This document shows, one piece after another, positions 63,357 to 64,000 of a DNA stretch of 64,000 nt. The notes beneath the pieces are model-generated. The model was not told the DNA's origin and made no database searches. It saw nothing but the letters and a program-made list of their open reading frames with translations. This DNA comes from Taklimakanibacter lacteus. GTDB taxonomy: Bacteria; Pseudomonadota; Alphaproteobacteria; Rhizobiales; Aestuariivirgaceae. The DNA is taken from NCBI GenBank assembly GCA_003576695.1, contig QOZQ01000003.1, positions 124,001 to 188,000 on the forward strand, given 5' to 3'. Position 1 is the first letter of the stretch; the number at the start of each line of letters is the position of its first letter. The position numbers and the translations under genes are program-made.

Positions 63357-64000
63357 ATGAGCTTGTTGCGCCGTCGCATCGACATTGCGGTCATGCTGTC
63401 AGTGGCTTTCCTGCTGCTGGTCACCGCATCGCCATCCATCGCCGGCAAGGGCGACCGCGCCAGCGGGCCGTCTTATGGCGACATGACATCCTCGATCGCG
63501 GTGCTGCTCGCGACACCTGAGCGCCTCGAGCTGCCGCTCGAGCGCATCAGGGCGGCACTCAAGGCGCATTATGTCGACAATGCCGGCACGGTCTATTGGG
63601 TCGGCACCGGCCGGATGACGCCTTTCATCCAGCGTCTCCTCGATGCCGAGGATGACGGGCTCAATCCCGCGGACTATCCGGTCGATACGCTGATCGACCT
63701 GCGCGACACGCTCGCCCCCGATGATCCGATGAGCGCTGCCCGTACCGAGCTCTATTTTTCGTCGTTCTTCGTCGCCTATGCGTCCGATCTGAAGACCGGC
63801 CGTGTTATTCCGCAGAAGGTCGACCCGCGGCTGTTCCGCAACCGCAAGACGGTGGATGTGCTGCGCATCCTGACCGACCTGAACAAATACCGCGAGCCGA
63901 CGAGATATCTCAACGAGTTCGAGCCCAGGAACCCGCAATACCAGGCGCTCAAGAAGCTCCTGGTGCATTATCGCGACCTTGCGGCGCAAGGCGGCTGGGG
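63357..64000 (+). CDS. YcbB-like murein L,D-transpeptidase, 3' end cut by window
   Basis: The frame is open from ATG 63357 to the window end (214 residues visible). A signal peptide (about residues 1-29, AVMLSVAFLLLVTASPSIAG) precedes the helical scaffold domain of L,D-transpeptidases of the YcbB type: FIQRLLDAEDDGLNPADYP, SFFVAYASDLKTGRV and VDVLRILTDLNKYREP are recognisable. The catalytic YkuD domain with its cysteine would lie beyond the window. GGAGG is 12 bases upstream. The product probably makes 3-3 crosslinks in peptidoglycan. Confidence 0.85.
   Translation, partial: MSLLRRRIDIAVMLSVAFLLLVTASPSIAGKGDRASGPSYGDMTSSIAVLLATPERLELPLERIRAALKAHYVDNAGTVYWVGTGRMTPFIQRLLDAEDDGLNPADYPVDTLIDLRDTLAPDDPMSAARTELYFSSFFVAYASDLKTGRVIPQKVDPRLFRNRKTVDVLRILTDLNKYREPTRYLNEFEPRNPQYQALKKLLVHYRDLAAQGGW

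Overview
The window looks like a chromosomal segment of an alphaproteobacterium, most probably order Hyphomicrobiales (Rhizobiales). The reasons are the high GC content, the neighbourhood xseA-DUF2093, a plant-type (class II) DAHP synthase, an Atm1-type exporter next to small-type psd and pssA, an HpnN-like RND protein, the Anbu operon, and short palindromic intergenic repeats of the kind common in that order. The genus cannot be fixed from sequence alone. I see no tRNA, rRNA, CRISPR array, phage or intact insertion sequence.

Layout. 1-5.3 kb: 3' end of xseA, DUF2093, class II DAHP synthase and a row of small genes (ribbon-helix-helix, DUF983, PhnA-type). 5.3-8.0 kb: three consecutive EamA/DMT transporters. 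8.4-16.9 kb: cysS-cimA (overlapping), rarD, a GlxA/AraC regulator, a homocysteine-methyltransferase-family enzyme, a LOG protein and a LysM envelope protein. 17-20.5 kb: atm1-like exporter, psd and pssA (phosphatidylethanolamine synthesis). 20.7-28.6 kb: orphan VapB-like antitoxin, D-aminopeptidase-like serine hydrolase, a Cys/Met-metabolism PLP enzyme, an HpnN-like RND protein and dxs.

28.8-34.1 kb: an oligopeptide ABC importer with a fused double ATPase and an enlarged OppC. 34.3-40 kb, minus strand: an OpgG/OpgD-type glucan protein, then the tight Anbu operon (circularly permuted ATP-grasp, alpha-E, transglutaminase, Anbu peptidase). 40.3-46.7 kb: a polyamine operon (putrescine-type aminotransferase, binding protein, two permeases, ATPase, agmatinase-like enzyme). 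Its logical partners puuB and puuA lie at 60.5-63.3 kb, divergently transcribed.

46.7-49.7 kb is a patchy accessory stretch: an unannotated-size membrane peptide coupled to a Ca2+/cation antiporter, a UspA protein preceded by a perfect FNR/FixK box, a truncated ABC-2 permease fragment and a DUF3008 gene. 49.7-60.5 kb is a coherent catabolic/uptake cluster: two amidohydrolases, a flavin-reductase-like protein, a GntR regulator, a complete peptide/nickel-class ABC importer and a hydantoin/Asp/Glu racemase. It is divergently transcribed from a control region with three TGTNTACA-like repeats spaced exactly 23 bp. This cluster and the Anbu operon are the best candidates for incompletely described biology. 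The window ends inside a YcbB-like L,D-transpeptidase gene.
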